DNA from: Phycisphaerales bacterium
GTDB lineage: Bacteria > Planctomycetota > Phycisphaerae > Phycisphaerales > UBA1924
Assembly: GCA_029260295.1 (NCBI GenBank)
Contig: JAJDDN010000008.1
Coordinates: forward strand, 1-64,000
DNA length: 64,000 bases
Reading direction: 5' to 3'
Positions 35,734 through 45,130 of this stretch are shown here, piece by piece. Numbering within the stretch: the stretch's first letter is position 1; the number at the start of each line of letters is the position of its first letter. Below the pieces are notes generated by a model. The model ran no database searches, was not told where the DNA came from, and was given only the letters and a program-made list of their open reading frames with translations. The translations under genes and the position numbers were made by a program.

Positions 35734-35898
35734 CTAAGTTTTGGGCGTTGGCGAGTCTTTCCCTTTGGCTTGAGGCACACGGATATTGGTGCCGCATTGT
35801 TTGCAGCGAACCGTCTTTCCTCGTGCGACTTCTGGTACCGACAAAACTTTGCGGCAAGTCAGATTTGGGCACATCATGCGAAGCATCTGCTCAGACAT
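35734..35898 (-). CDS. Small zinc-ribbon protein
   Basis: 54 residues. One ribbon is seen: CPNLTC near residue 10, then KTVRCKQCGTNIRVP, giving two Cys pairs (CxxxxC and CxxC), as in MJ0042-type ribbons common at the N terminus of planctomycete proteins. GGAGG lies about 10 nt before the ATG at 35898. It occupies most of the gap between the FHA gene and purA and points leftward. Function unknown. Confidence 0.7.
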   Translation of the reverse strand: MSEQMLRMMCPNLTCRKVLSVPEVARGKTVRCKQCGTNIRVPQAKGKDSPTPKT

Positions 35899-36063
35899 TG
35901 TGTTCTGGCCTCCAAGTGGTTTAATCGGTGAAACCACGGGTTCAATCCAGTATCAATATCAAATCAGTGTGTTCAAGTCGAAGGGGAATATTGATGAACT
36001 TCGCTTACAGTCCGTATATCCTTTGTGTAGATCAAGAACCACCCTATTTGGAGGTGAATCAGG

Positions 36064-37425
36064 ATGGGTCAGAACTCTGGACATGCAGCGGCGGTCGTCG
36101 GGCTTCAATGGGGCGACGAGGGGAAGGGCAAGCTGGTCGATCTGCTCGCGGGCAAGTATCGGGCGGTGGTCCGATATAACGGTGGGGCCAATGCGGGTCA
36201 CTCGGTCGTCGTGGGGGGCGAACGGTATTCACTGCACCTGGTACCATCGGGGATTCTCTCGCCCAGCTGCGAGGCCGTCATTGGTAATGGTGTGGTTGTT
36301 GATCCGCTGAGATTGCTCGAAGAAATCGAGACTCTGCGATCCAGAGGTGTTGATACTTCTCGGCTGGTGGTTTCTGATCGCGCCCATGTCGTGATGCCGT
36401 ATCACAAGGCCGAGGACGCGGCACGCGAAGATCTCCTGAGCGTGACAACAGAAGACACCGAGAGCGACGCGACCAAGAAAGTCGTTTCCGCCATCGGCAC
36501 CACCAAGCGAGGCATCGGCCCGGCGTACGCGGACAAGATCCACCGCTCGACGGCGATCCGAATAGGTGATCTGACTCGTCCTGAAATTCTCCGTACCAAG
36601 CTCGACATGATCTGCGGGCTCAAGAACGCCGCCTTGGGTGCGATGATCGGTGATAGCTTTGAGCCGTTCGATGCAGAGACGATGACCAACGACATGATCG
36701 AGTGCGGCAAGTTGCTTGCCCCGATGATCAAAGACACCGCGTACCTGCTCGATGATCTCCGCAAGGAGGGGCAGCCGATCTTGTTTGAGGGTGCAAACGC
36801 GACGATGCTCGATGTGGACCACGGGACCTACCCGTTTGTGACCAGCTCCAACTCCTCGGCCCTTGGGATTGGGGCGGGGTCTGGTGTTCCGCCGCAGTGT
36901 ATTTCTCAGATTATCGGTGTGGTCAAGGCTTATTCGACGCGCGTTGGTGGGGGGCCGATGCCGACGGAACTCTTTGATGCGACCGGCGAGGACATCCGTC
37001 AGCGTGGGCGAGAGTTTGGGACCACAACCGGGCGTCCGCGCCGGGTTGGTTGGCTGGATCTGGTTGCGGTGAAGTATTCCGCGATGATTTCTGGTGCTAC
37101 GGAGCTGTGCATCACGCTGCTTGATGTTTTGGCCGGCGAACCCGAACTCAAGATCGCTACAGCGTACCTTGTCGATGGGCAGACGACGGATCGGTTCTTG
37201 CCCGATGGGTTTTTGCTCGATCAGGCCGAGCCGGTGTATGAAACTCTGCCGGGCTTTTCCCAAGATATTACCATGGCCCGTACTTTTGAAGAACTCCCAC
37301 CCAATGCACAGGCGTACATCAAGAAGATCGAATCATTTGTCGGGGTGCCCGTCGGCATGATCTCGGTCGGGCCGGATCGTGAGCAGACCATCATCCGTGA
37401 TGCAGTTCTCTCAGAGACGACCTGA
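36064..37425 (+). CDS. purA: Adenylosuccinate synthetase
   Basis: 453 residues. The N-terminal GTP/IMP site is GLQWGDEGKGKLVD, then NGGANAGHSVVV. Central IGTTKRGIGPAYADK and FEGANATMLDVDHGTYPFVT are family signatures, as is RVGGGPMPTEL. It joins IMP and Asp with GTP in AMP synthesis. GGAGGT lies about 10 nt before the ATG. It may share an operon with uppS and cdsA downstream (36-bp gap). Confidence 0.97.
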   Translation: MGQNSGHAAAVVGLQWGDEGKGKLVDLLAGKYRAVVRYNGGANAGHSVVVGGERYSLHLVPSGILSPSCEAVIGNGVVVDPLRLLEEIETLRSRGVDTSRLVVSDRAHVVMPYHKAEDAAREDLLSVTTEDTESDATKKVVSAIGTTKRGIGPAYADKIHRSTAIRIGDLTRPEILRTKLDMICGLKNAALGAMIGDSFEPFDAETMTNDMIECGKLLAPMIKDTAYLLDDLRKEGQPILFEGANATMLDVDHGTYPFVTSSNSSALGIGAGSGVPPQCISQIIGVVKAYSTRVGGGPMPTELFDATGEDIRQRGREFGTTTGRPRRVGWLDLVAVKYSAMISGATELCITLLDVLAGEPELKIATAYLVDGQTTDRFLPDGFLLDQAEPVYETLPGFSQDITMARTFEELPPNAQAYIKKIESFVGVPVGMISVGPDREQTIIRDAVLSETT

Positions 37426-37461
37426 AATTCGCACTGCTCTGGTAACCCCACAGGATTACTG

Positions 37462-38286
37462 ATGACCCAACCAGCCACCGATTCATTGGATCCAGCAACG
37501 CAGGCGGCGCTCGATCGCATCAAAGCCCGCTATCCAGACGCCGATCCGGTCGGGCTTCTTCCCGGTGTTGATCTGACCAAGATACCCGTCCATATCGCGA
37601 TGATTATGGACGGCAACGGACGATGGGCACAAGAACGCGGTCTTCCCAGAATCAAGGGGCATCACAGCGGGGCCAAGAATGTGCAGGTCATGCTTGAAGC
37701 GTGCGCGGCCATCGGGGTCGAGGTGCTGACGCTGTACTCGTTCTCAACAGAAAACTGGTCACGCCCCGATGACGAGATTCAGGGACTGATGGAGATGTGC
37801 GTTGCGTATTGCGAGCATGAACGCGCCGCGCTCAAGTCTAACAATGTCAAAGTTCGTGTTTTGGGGCGGCGTGAGGGGATGCCCGAGCAGGCCTTGGCCG
37901 CGCTCGATAGTTTGGTTGAGGCGACCAAAGAGTGCACCGGGATCACGATGTGCCTTGCGGTCAACTACGGCGGGCGTGACGAGATTGTTGATGCGGCTAG
38001 GTCGCTGGCGGCCAAAGCGGTTAGCGGGGAGATTGACCCAAATCAAATCGACGCCTCGATGTTTGCAGACTCGCTGACCACCAAAGGGCTCCCAGACCCG
38101 GATTTACTGATTCGGACGGGCGGAGATTTCAGGGTCAGCAACTATCTACTCTGGCAAATCAGCTACGCCGAGATTATGGTCACCGATGTGCAATGGCCAG
38201 ATTACTCCCAAAAGGAGTTCTTTGGCATGATCCGCCAGTTCGCGGGCCGCTCGCGTCGATTTGGCAATATCGACTCTGAATCCTGA
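37462..38286 (+). CDS. uppS: Isoprenyl transferase (undecaprenyl diphosphate synthase)
   Basis: 274 residues with an N-terminal extension of about 40. The catalytic Asp50 is in IMDGNGRWA, followed by RIKGHHSGA and YSFSTENWSRP. The C-terminal signature is DLLIRTGGDFRVSNYLLWQI. It makes the cis-polyprenyl carrier for peptidoglycan and glycan export. It overlaps or abuts cdsA, a common arrangement in bacteria. Confidence 0.96.
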   Translation: MTQPATDSLDPATQAALDRIKARYPDADPVGLLPGVDLTKIPVHIAMIMDGNGRWAQERGLPRIKGHHSGAKNVQVMLEACAAIGVEVLTLYSFSTENWSRPDDEIQGLMEMCVAYCEHERAALKSNNVKVRVLGRREGMPEQALAALDSLVEATKECTGITMCLAVNYGGRDEIVDAARSLAAKAVSGEIDPNQIDASMFADSLTTKGLPDPDLLIRTGGDFRVSNYLLWQISYAEIMVTDVQWPDYSQKEFFGMIRQFAGRSRRFGNIDSES

Positions 38287-38311
38287 GCCTGAATCGGCTA
38301 TCCTACATTCC

Positions 38312-39235
38312 GTGTTGAAGCATCGATTGATATTTGGGCCCCTGCTGATCGCTGTGATCCTGCTGTTTTCTTGGCTCGACGAATATGTCGATGGTTTGCC
38401 GGCTCCGGAGTTCTTCCCGCAAGACACGATGCCCCCCGGGATCTTCGTAGCGGTGGTTCTGATCACACTCGGGGTGATGGGGGCTCGGGAAGTTGCCCGG
38501 ATACTGCGTGCCAAGTCGGTCATGATCCATTCGTGGTTTGCGGCTACGGCTTCGATCTTCGGGATTCTGGTCGTTGGGCTCACGCCTTGGGACACTGCTG
38601 GGTCGACCGGGTTTGCGGTGGGGGTGTCTTCGGTGGCGGGATCGTTTGTCCTTGGGTTGCTCTATGCGATCCGGTCTAAGCAGGTCGAGGGGGCGATCTT
38701 CGTTGGGGCTGGGGTGCTGTTGATCCATGTTTATATGGGGCTGATGCTTGGGTTTATCTTGTTGATTCGGCGGGAGCATTCGATCTGGATGATGATCTGG
38801 GTGCTTTCTTGCGTCAAGTCTTGCGATATTGGGGCATTTTTTACTGGGACGGCGATCGGAAAAACCAAGCTCATCGAATGGCTTTCACCAAAGAAAACCT
38901 GGGAGGGTTTGATCGGCGGAATGGTGACGGCTGGTGCGGTGGGGGGGCTTGGATTCTGGCTGCTTGGTGAGACGGGCTATGAAAACTACAACCCTTGGTG
39001 GGGTGTTCTTCTCGGTGTGGTGTTCGGGGTGATTGGTCAAGCAGGGGATTTGACGGCCAGTTTGTTCAAGCGTGATGCCGGGATCAAGGACGCGGGGACA
39101 AGTGTTCCTGGGTTCGGGGGCGTGCTTGATCTGATCGATTCGCCGGTGCTTGTGGCGCCATTTGCGTACTGGGCGATCCGCATCGTGATGGATCTGTCCG
39201 AATCGGGTGCTGATTTGGGCATGCTCGGTGGCTAA
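38312..39235 (+). CDS. cdsA: Phosphatidate cytidylyltransferase
   Basis: About 307 residues with seven or eight membrane segments. The C-terminal CdsA signature SLFKRDAGIKDAG leads into VPGFGGVLDLIDS; the usual His before Gly-Gly is Phe. It makes CDP-diacylglycerol for phospholipid synthesis. A GTG at 38312 (VLKHRLIFGPLL) gives the typical N terminus. A TTG at 38261 would overlap uppS by 26 bp. Neither has a clear Shine-Dalgarno site, so the start is tentative. Confidence 0.9.
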   Translation: MLKHRLIFGPLLIAVILLFSWLDEYVDGLPAPEFFPQDTMPPGIFVAVVLITLGVMGAREVARILRAKSVMIHSWFAATASIFGILVVGLTPWDTAGSTGFAVGVSSVAGSFVLGLLYAIRSKQVEGAIFVGAGVLLIHVYMGLMLGFILLIRREHSIWMMIWVLSCVKSCDIGAFFTGTAIGKTKLIEWLSPKKTWEGLIGGMVTAGAVGGLGFWLLGETGYENYNPWWGVLLGVVFGVIGQAGDLTASLFKRDAGIKDAGTSVPGFGGVLDLIDSPVLVAPFAYWAIRIVMDLSESGADLGMLGG

Positions 39236-39280
39236 ACTACAGGCATGACCACTACGACGACCAAGGCTCAGGAGAGTTGC

Positions 39281-40036
39281 ATGTCCGTGACCGCTAAGTT
39301 GCTCTCTGTCTTCCGTGTTGACCAGCAAATCCAGGGCCTGCAATCCCGGCTTGAAGGGGCTGAACGCTTCCTCGCCGAGCAGACCCGTCAGCTTGCGGTA
39401 CTCGGAACCGAAAAAGACTCTATCGACACCCAACTCCGTCAACTCCGCGCCAGCGAGGCTAATGCCGAGGGCGAGAGTAAACGCATTGAGGTGCATATCG
39501 ACGAGCTGCGTGAGAAGATGAACAACGCTGCGACCAATAAAGAGTACAAGGCGTTCCTCAGTGAGGTGAACAACCTTAAAGAGATCCGCTCAACGCACGA
39601 CGACCAGGCGATCGGGTTTCTTGAGCAGATCGAGGCCTTGGCTTCCAAACTTGAAGTGGTTGCTTCGAGCGTAGCTGAAAAAGAAAAAATCCGTGGCGTT
39701 GCTGAAGAGCAGCGTCAGGAGCGGTCCGATGAGATCGCCGACAAACTCGCCGAGCTCAATGCACAGCGTGAAACTCTCGTGACTGAAGTGCCCAAGGACG
39801 CGATGGCGATTTATTCTGAGCTACTTACGATGCGTGGCGAAGATGCGATGGCACCGCTTGAGATCGAAGATCGCAAACGCCACGAATATATTTGCGGCTC
39901 ATCGATGATGTCCGTCCCTGTTGAAGTCGCGGCTTCACTCATGCAGGGCAAGTTGACGATTTCACCTAATGATGGCTGCATCCTCTATCTGACGCCTGAG
40001 GCGGAAGATGAACTCAAGGGTGCGTTCAAAAAATAG
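39281..40036 (+). CDS. Coiled-coil protein with degenerate C4 zinc ribbon
   Basis: 251 residues. Residues 10-160 form a long coiled coil (EKDSIDTQLRQLR, KRIEVHIDELREKM with NKEYKAFLSEVNNL). The last part aligns with the zinc-ribbon-like domain of the CT398/DUF (zf-RING_7) family. Where that family has CxxC and CPxCGRIL, this protein reads CGSS and SPNDGCILYL: three of four zinc positions are lost. AGGAG before the ATG at 39281 is strong and decides against a start 36 bp upstream. It overlaps convergent ruvB by 11 bp. Confidence 0.75.
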   Translation: MSVTAKLLSVFRVDQQIQGLQSRLEGAERFLAEQTRQLAVLGTEKDSIDTQLRQLRASEANAEGESKRIEVHIDELREKMNNAATNKEYKAFLSEVNNLKEIRSTHDDQAIGFLEQIEALASKLEVVASSVAEKEKIRGVAEEQRQERSDEIADKLAELNAQRETLVTEVPKDAMAIYSELLTMRGEDAMAPLEIEDRKRHEYICGSSMMSVPVEVAASLMQGKLTISPNDGCILYLTPEAEDELKGAFKK

Positions 40037-41084
40037 ACTGGGTCTGGTCCGTGTGGATCGGTTTGAGCCCGAGGTGCTGGCACCCGAGCGCGGTGATCTG
40101 ACGCCCACGCTTCGTGCGGGCGAGGAAGCCGATCTGCAGTAAATACGGCTCAACCACATCCTCAAGAGTCCCTGAATCCTCGTTCATCGTTGCGCTGATC
40201 GCTTCGAGCCCCGCGGGACCGCCGTTGAATATATTGTAGATGGTGCTGAGATACGCACGGTCGAGTTCATCGAGTCCGAGTTGGTCGATGCCTTCGAGGG
40301 CGAGGGCGTCGTTGACGATCTGGGTATTTATTTCGCCGTCGTGACGGACCTGGGCGTAGTCTCGGATTCTGCGGAGCAGTCTGTTGGCGATGCGGGGTGT
40401 GCCTCGGGATCTTGAGGCGATTGTGTTTAGTGCGTCGTCGGCGGGCGTGTTCATCTCGAGCAAACCCGATGACCGGCGGACGATGTGCATCAGGTCGTCG
40501 TCGCTGTAGTATTTGAGGTGATGCACGAGCCCGAAGCGTGAGCGGAGCGGCGAGGACAAGAGTCCCGCGCGGGTGGTCGCGCCAAGGAGCGTAAACGGAG
40601 CGCATTTGATTTGTACGGTCCGTGCGTTGAGCCCGGTGTCGAGGCAGACATCAATTCTGAAATCTTCCATCGCCGGATAGATGAACTCTTCGACCGCGAT
40701 GGGCAGGCGGTGGATCTCGTCGATGAACAGCACATCGCCCGGACCGAGCCGGGTCAGCGCTGCGACCAGATCGGTCCCTCTTGCAAGAGCAGGTCCCGAG
40801 GTCACATGAAGATTGGTTCCGAGTTCTGTTGCGATGACATGGGCGAGTGTGGTTTTGCCGAGCCCGGGGGGGCCGTGGAGGAGGACATGCTCGAGGTGCT
40901 CGCGGGGTTCGCCTTCCTCTTTGGCTTCTTGTCGTGCTTGGACGGCTTGGACCGCGATCAATACCCGCTCGACGAGCTCGGCTTGCCCGATGTATTCGTC
41001 GAGTGATTGCGGACGCAAGGCCCAGTTGGTCTGGTCTTCGATCTCTGAAGCCGGGGACGACGAAATGAGGCGTTCGGTGCTCAT
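40026..41084 (-). CDS. ruvB: Holliday junction branch-migration helicase RuvB
   Basis: About 352 residues. Walker A is GPPGLGKTT near 71-79, Walker B VLFIDEIHRL, sensor LGATTRAGLLSSPLRSRFG and arginine finger region RSRGTPRIANRLLRRIRD, followed by the winged-helix C terminus. It drives branch migration with RuvA. The start at 41084 (MSTERLIS) matches the family; an ATG 9 bp upstream is equally possible. ruvA and ruvC are not nearby. Confidence 0.96.
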   Translation of the reverse strand: MSTERLISSSPASEIEDQTNWALRPQSLDEYIGQAELVERVLIAVQAVQARQEAKEEGEPREHLEHVLLHGPPGLGKTTLAHVIATELGTNLHVTSGPALARGTDLVAALTRLGPGDVLFIDEIHRLPIAVEEFIYPAMEDFRIDVCLDTGLNARTVQIKCAPFTLLGATTRAGLLSSPLRSRFGLVHHLKYYSDDDLMHIVRRSSGLLEMNTPADDALNTIASRSRGTPRIANRLLRRIRDYAQVRHDGEINTQIVNDALALEGIDQLGLDELDRAYLSTIYNIFNGGPAGLEAISATMNEDSGTLEDVVEPYLLQIGFLARTKRGRQITALGCQHLGLKPIHTDQTQSIF

Positions 41085-41151
41085 GGTGCCCATTGTATCG
41101 GCGTTTGTTCGTGCTTGGGGTGAATCGGCTGGATCTGTCGAGGAAATGGCG

Positions 41152-41187
41152 CACAAAAACGGGGATCGACCAGTGCCGATCCCCGTT
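41152..41187 (-). terminator. Terminator of the M28 peptidase gene
   Basis: Read leftward, acggggatcg/cgatccccgt (41177-41186 with 41159-41168) is followed by five T (aaaaa on the plus strand). It lies between the M28 stop and ruvB. Confidence 0.88.
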
Positions 41188-41211
41188 GGGAGTTCAAATG
41201 GTTGTCACGAA

Positions 41212-43290
41212 TCAATCGTGGCTGTGGTCGTGGATGGATCCGATGGGTTCGAGATTCCGCTGGATGCTCGCTTCATCTGAGTAGACCTCGCCGTCACGCG
41301 GGAGCAGGGTGGGGGCATTGGCGAGGTTGTAGGCGACGAGGGCCATGTTGGTCGCCGACTGGATCAGGTACTCTTCAATCGCTTGATCGAAGGTGTCGTT
41401 TTGTGTGTGCCAGGCGTGGCGGTAGTTTGCTCTGCCTGTCTCGTCCCAGAAGAACCCGGGGACACCCTTGCGGTTGAAGGACGCGTGGTCCGAGCCGCCA
41501 TGGGTTTCGATCTTTCCGCCGGTGGGGCGGATGTTGACATCGAGATGCCCGGCGTGCTCGTCGTTGTCCGGATCATCGTCGTGCATCGCGGCGTCGTAAT
41601 CGGTTTGTGAGAAGAACATGCCGTTGGTTGCCGAGCTTGCTGCGGCGAGGTAATCAACCATGAAGTCCGCGGCGGGGATCCCGCCCTGGTAGTTGGTGCC
41701 GCCGTCGTCAACGAACGCGGCCGAGATTTTGGACAGTTCTTCTTCGGACAATGAGTTTACATAGCCCTTTGAACCGAGCAGGCCCTGCTCTTCGCCGCCC
41801 CAGAGGGCGATGCGGATGGTGCGTTTGGGTCTTGCGCCTGATTCCATCAGGATGCGTGCCGCTTCGGTGACGACTGCTGATCCGGTGCCGTTGTCAACGG
41901 TTCCCAATGACCCAGGGCCGTCCCATGAATCGATGTGGGCCGAGATGATGATGACTTCGTCTGGGAACTCGGAGCCCGGGATCTCGGCGATGACATTGTA
42001 TGTTGGGATCGGGCCGGCGGTGAGTTTGTGATCGAGGTCGAACTCGACTTCGATGTTGAGCCCCTCGCTGAGGCGGGCGGTGATGAAGTCGTAGTCGCTC
42101 TGGCGGATATTGACCTCGGCGTCAACTGGGTAATCGCTGATCTCGCGTTTGCTCCAGTCGTTTGCTGATGTTGTCCAGACGCGTTCGTCCTTAGAACTCG
42201 ATACGAATCCGGCAGGGTTTTCGGCGAGGACCGCGGCGAGGGCGTCGATCTCGTCTTGCTTGGCAAGCTCTTCTTCGGTGATGGCTTTGGAATCGCCACG
42301 CTTAAACTCGACTGCGTATGCGTTGCCCGAGGACGCTACGGATTCGCCAAATGCAATGTCGCCATCGAAGGTGATGCTGATATCCGAGGTGCCCATCGAA
42401 TGGGTCCATTTGAAGTTGATGGTGCCGCCGTCTCTGGTTGCATCGGTGATTGGGCCTTCAGCGAAGCCGTCGATAGACATGTGGCCGTTGATGCCATCGT
42501 CTGTTTCGTCGATGACGAGTACCGCGGGGATCTTTGATCCGTTGTAGTCGAAGCTGCCCTTCCATTCGACACCGGCGACAACTTGTGTATCAACGGGCTC
42601 GGATGTTTCTGTGCCTTGGCGGAGTTCGTGGCGTTGGTCCATGCGGTCGCGCATCATGTATCCGGTTGAGCGGATGCCGCCTTTACCGCCGTAGTTTGGG
42701 TCGAGCATGATCCAGGCACCTTCGTAGCTGCCTTGCATTGATTCGTACTCTGACATGGAGGTTGGCAAGAAGGCGACTTGCCCGCTGACTGGGCCGTCGG
42801 TGCCTGGGGACCATGAGAGTGTGGAGAACTCGATGGAACGCATTTCTTTGCTGTCTGTATCGGGATCACCCGAGACGCGGATGACTTTGCCGGAGCTTGG
42901 GCCGCGGTCGAAGCGGGTGGCGATTGTGTCGTACTCGTGGAGGACAGCGTTCGAGAGGCCCCAATCGGCGAGTTGGTCGCGGGCCCATCGCTGGGCGGCT
43001 TCGAGATTTGACGATCCGGTGAGGCGCGGACCATGATCGACGGCGTATACGCGGAGGATGTCCATGACTTCAGAGTGATCTCTGCCCTGGCTGATGATTG
43101 CGTTGATAGTTCTGGAATCGCCCATTTGGATATTTGGGACATCGACGCGTTCCCCATCGACCATGGCGTAATGATCGTTGGCAGAGTTCGTGGATCTGGT
43201 GTTGGTTGTTTCGCATCCGCCTATAGCTAGGGCGAGCCCGGCGAGTGTGGTCATTGCGGTGGTGGTGTAACGATGTGATCTGAGGTGCAT
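41212..43290 (-). CDS. M28-family metallopeptidase, lipoprotein
   Basis: 692 residues. The N-terminal lipobox LAIGGC follows a hydrophobic signal, so the protein is lipid-anchored. The peptidase domain has zinc ligands in SAHIDSWDGPGSLGTVDNGTG (in pieces), WGGEEQGLLGS (catalytic Glu pair) and HASFNRKGVPGFF. An inserted region at about 150-260 resembles a PA-type domain. Such enzymes are carboxy- or aminopeptidases. AGGAG precedes the ATG at 43290; an in-frame GTG lies 6 bp upstream. Confidence 0.9.
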   Translation of the reverse strand: MHLRSHRYTTTAMTTLAGLALAIGGCETTNTRSTNSANDHYAMVDGERVDVPNIQMGDSRTINAIISQGRDHSEVMDILRVYAVDHGPRLTGSSNLEAAQRWARDQLADWGLSNAVLHEYDTIATRFDRGPSSGKVIRVSGDPDTDSKEMRSIEFSTLSWSPGTDGPVSGQVAFLPTSMSEYESMQGSYEGAWIMLDPNYGGKGGIRSTGYMMRDRMDQRHELRQGTETSEPVDTQVVAGVEWKGSFDYNGSKIPAVLVIDETDDGINGHMSIDGFAEGPITDATRDGGTINFKWTHSMGTSDISITFDGDIAFGESVASSGNAYAVEFKRGDSKAITEEELAKQDEIDALAAVLAENPAGFVSSSKDERVWTTSANDWSKREISDYPVDAEVNIRQSDYDFITARLSEGLNIEVEFDLDHKLTAGPIPTYNVIAEIPGSEFPDEVIIISAHIDSWDGPGSLGTVDNGTGSAVVTEAARILMESGARPKRTIRIALWGGEEQGLLGSKGYVNSLSEEELSKISAAFVDDGGTNYQGGIPAADFMVDYLAAASSATNGMFFSQTDYDAAMHDDDPDNDEHAGHLDVNIRPTGGKIETHGGSDHASFNRKGVPGFFWDETGRANYRHAWHTQNDTFDQAIEEYLIQSATNMALVAYNLANAPTLLPRDGEVYSDEASIQRNLEPIGSIHDHSHD

Positions 43291-43426
43291 GAACACTTCT
43301 CCTGAGTTGTCTATGAGTGTTGATCGCCACGACGCCCGGGGCTGTGCCGGATGACGGTCAGTTCATAATCATACCAGATCTAGAGAGATATGGATGCACT
43401 TATTGGGCGGTGACTGGGATCGTTTG

Positions 43427-44857
43427 TTAAATGGGCAAGCCCTTGCGTTTCCAGAGCGAGAGCAGGCGTTCGAGCTCGATTGGTTCCCATATACGGCCAT
43501 TGGTGAGTCGGACACGCATGAGATCGCCATGGGCATCGAAGTGGGTTGTGGTGGGAGGTGAATCGGGCGCGTTTTTGGAGGTCACGCTCCAGAGTCCCGG
43601 GGAACTTGCTGGTTGTTCGGAGATATCCCACCTGATCGTAACCGAGTTTGTGACTGGGTTGTATGAGTAGGAAGCGAAGTCGCCCTGGAGTTGTTTGTGA
43701 GCGATGAGTGCGCCCATCAGGTAGGACTGTACCTGTGTGATATACCCATTTTCAGGTATGAACGGGCTGATTACGGTAGGTGTATTGTTCCCTTCGACTG
43801 TGGTAATGACGAGCTTGCCGCCCTTCCGGGCGCCGGTGATCACGGAATCTTTGCTGTAGGATTGTTCGTCGATCGATGAGTTGCCATCGCTTTTTAGGGT
43901 CATCCGGATCGTCCAGGTTTCTTCTAGGCCATCAATCGACATATAGAAGAGGGCTCTGGAGTCGATGCGAAGTCCCGAGTCCATAGCCATCGAATCGATT
44001 TGAAGGAGATAGCCCAGTTTCCGATCTTCGGTGCTCCATTTGGATTTGTCTTTGGTTCCCAGTTCGCCCTTGTATCCTGACCATGATTTAACACGCCGGT
44101 ATCCGTGCTCGGTGGCATCCATTTCGTCGCCGGAGTTGGTGGGGGTGTAGAGGCGTTCCCATCGCTCATTGTTTTTGCCGGTGAGAACCTCGGCGTAGTC
44201 ATCGAGGGTAATTTGATCGAGGAGTGCATTGGTCGAGCTGAATCCTGCCGCTCTTTTGAGTTTTTGGGTGGTCATTTCTTGCAGATTCATGGTCGCAATT
44301 GATGTTTCATAGAGCACGCGAGCGTGATTAAACTGCGATTCTGATCCCGAAAGAGTGAAGTCGAAGATCAGGAATGTGTTGGGTTTATGCCCAAAGATGG
44401 TCACTCCTCTGTAGGTGTTGATCCCGGCACGGCCCTTACTGGGCGAGCGAATGTAGAAACGATGACCTGTCCAAATTCCAACACGGAGATCGTGCTGCTC
44501 GTCGATCATCATGGCGCCTGGAGTATTCATGAGCTTATCGCGGATGCTAATGGCGGCTGCAGTGGAGGTGAGGTTGGTGTCATTCGTCCGCTGTTCATTG
44601 ATTATGATGGTGCCCAGCCCCCCGGGGAGCGATATTCCGGTACTCGTGGACTTGCCAACCCGGACAGTTTCGGCTTGGGCATCCTTGGGAAGGTTGATTG
44701 TGAGGCCAATAGAATCGAGCGAGATCGGGTCAATCTCCAGCTCGGTTAGGTTTGTGGAGGGGGCGACGGCCGGTGTAGTGTGCTTCGTCTGGGCAAAGCT
44801 CATAGTGGCTGAGAGAGCGAGCAGGACGAACATGAGGGGGTTTGTGGATCGTGTCAT
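43427..44857 (-). CDS. Secreted protein of unknown function
   Basis: 476 residues. The signal peptide MTRSTNPLMFVLLALSATMSFAQ is followed by a Thr-rich segment and two similar-looking beta/alpha halves (about 35-190 and 200-460). A conserved-looking EMDATEHGYRRVKSWSGYKG lies mid-protein. I recognise no family. The ATG at 44857 is the one that gives a signal peptide; the upstream frame is low-quality and overlaps the rpsJ leader. It is divergent from the S10 cluster. Confidence 0.7.
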   Translation of the reverse strand: MTRSTNPLMFVLLALSATMSFAQTKHTTPAVAPSTNLTELEIDPISLDSIGLTINLPKDAQAETVRVGKSTSTGISLPGGLGTIIINEQRTNDTNLTSTAAAISIRDKLMNTPGAMMIDEQHDLRVGIWTGHRFYIRSPSKGRAGINTYRGVTIFGHKPNTFLIFDFTLSGSESQFNHARVLYETSIATMNLQEMTTQKLKRAAGFSSTNALLDQITLDDYAEVLTGKNNERWERLYTPTNSGDEMDATEHGYRRVKSWSGYKGELGTKDKSKWSTEDRKLGYLLQIDSMAMDSGLRIDSRALFYMSIDGLEETWTIRMTLKSDGNSSIDEQSYSKDSVITGARKGGKLVITTVEGNNTPTVISPFIPENGYITQVQSYLMGALIAHKQLQGDFASYSYNPVTNSVTIRWDISEQPASSPGLWSVTSKNAPDSPPTTTHFDAHGDLMRVRLTNGRIWEPIELERLLSLWKRKGLPI

Positions 44858-44945
44858 TATGGGTCTCTGGAGGGGGTCTTGTTGAGTGTACGCAATTGTT
44901 GGTTCTGGTGTTGGGAAGTATTCACAGCAAGAGGGGTGATGGAGG

Positions 44946-44973
44946 TTGACCGGGCGGGGTGGTGGGCTATGCT
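44946..44973 (+). promoter_or_regulatory. Candidate sigma-70 promoter for the ribosomal cluster
   Basis: TTGACC (44946-44951) and TATGCT (44968-44973) are separated by 16 bp. They lie about 158 bp before rpsJ in the divergent gap with the secreted-protein gene. Position and match are good, but it is untested. Confidence 0.5.
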
Positions 44974-45049
44974 TCTCGTCCCGCTTGGCGTAGCCGATCG
45001 GCAGACCGAGGCTGATATCCAGCCCCGATCTGAAATAAGTGAAGATACG

Positions 45050-45093
45050 GGCCCCGATTTGGTTAAATCGGTGTGCAAAGAATGACCGGGGCC
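45050..45093 (+). promoter_or_regulatory. Structured leader of rpsJ
   Basis: Two alternative pairings share bases: ggccccg/cggggcc (45050-45056 with 45087-45093) and the tighter hairpin ccgattt-ggtt-aaatcgg (45054-45071). They cannot both form fully. The position, 38 bp before rpsJ, suggests a leader that could respond to a ribosomal protein, but no known S10-leader motif is recognised. Confidence 0.4.
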
Positions 45094-45130
45094 AACTATT
45101 GGTTCCTCTCAACGATGAGGTTTGATCAGC

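Noticed and set aside
35786-36310. Plus-strand frame running into purA
   Set aside because: It overlaps both the leftward zinc-ribbon gene and purA in another frame. purA has a strong Shine-Dalgarno site and full family match.
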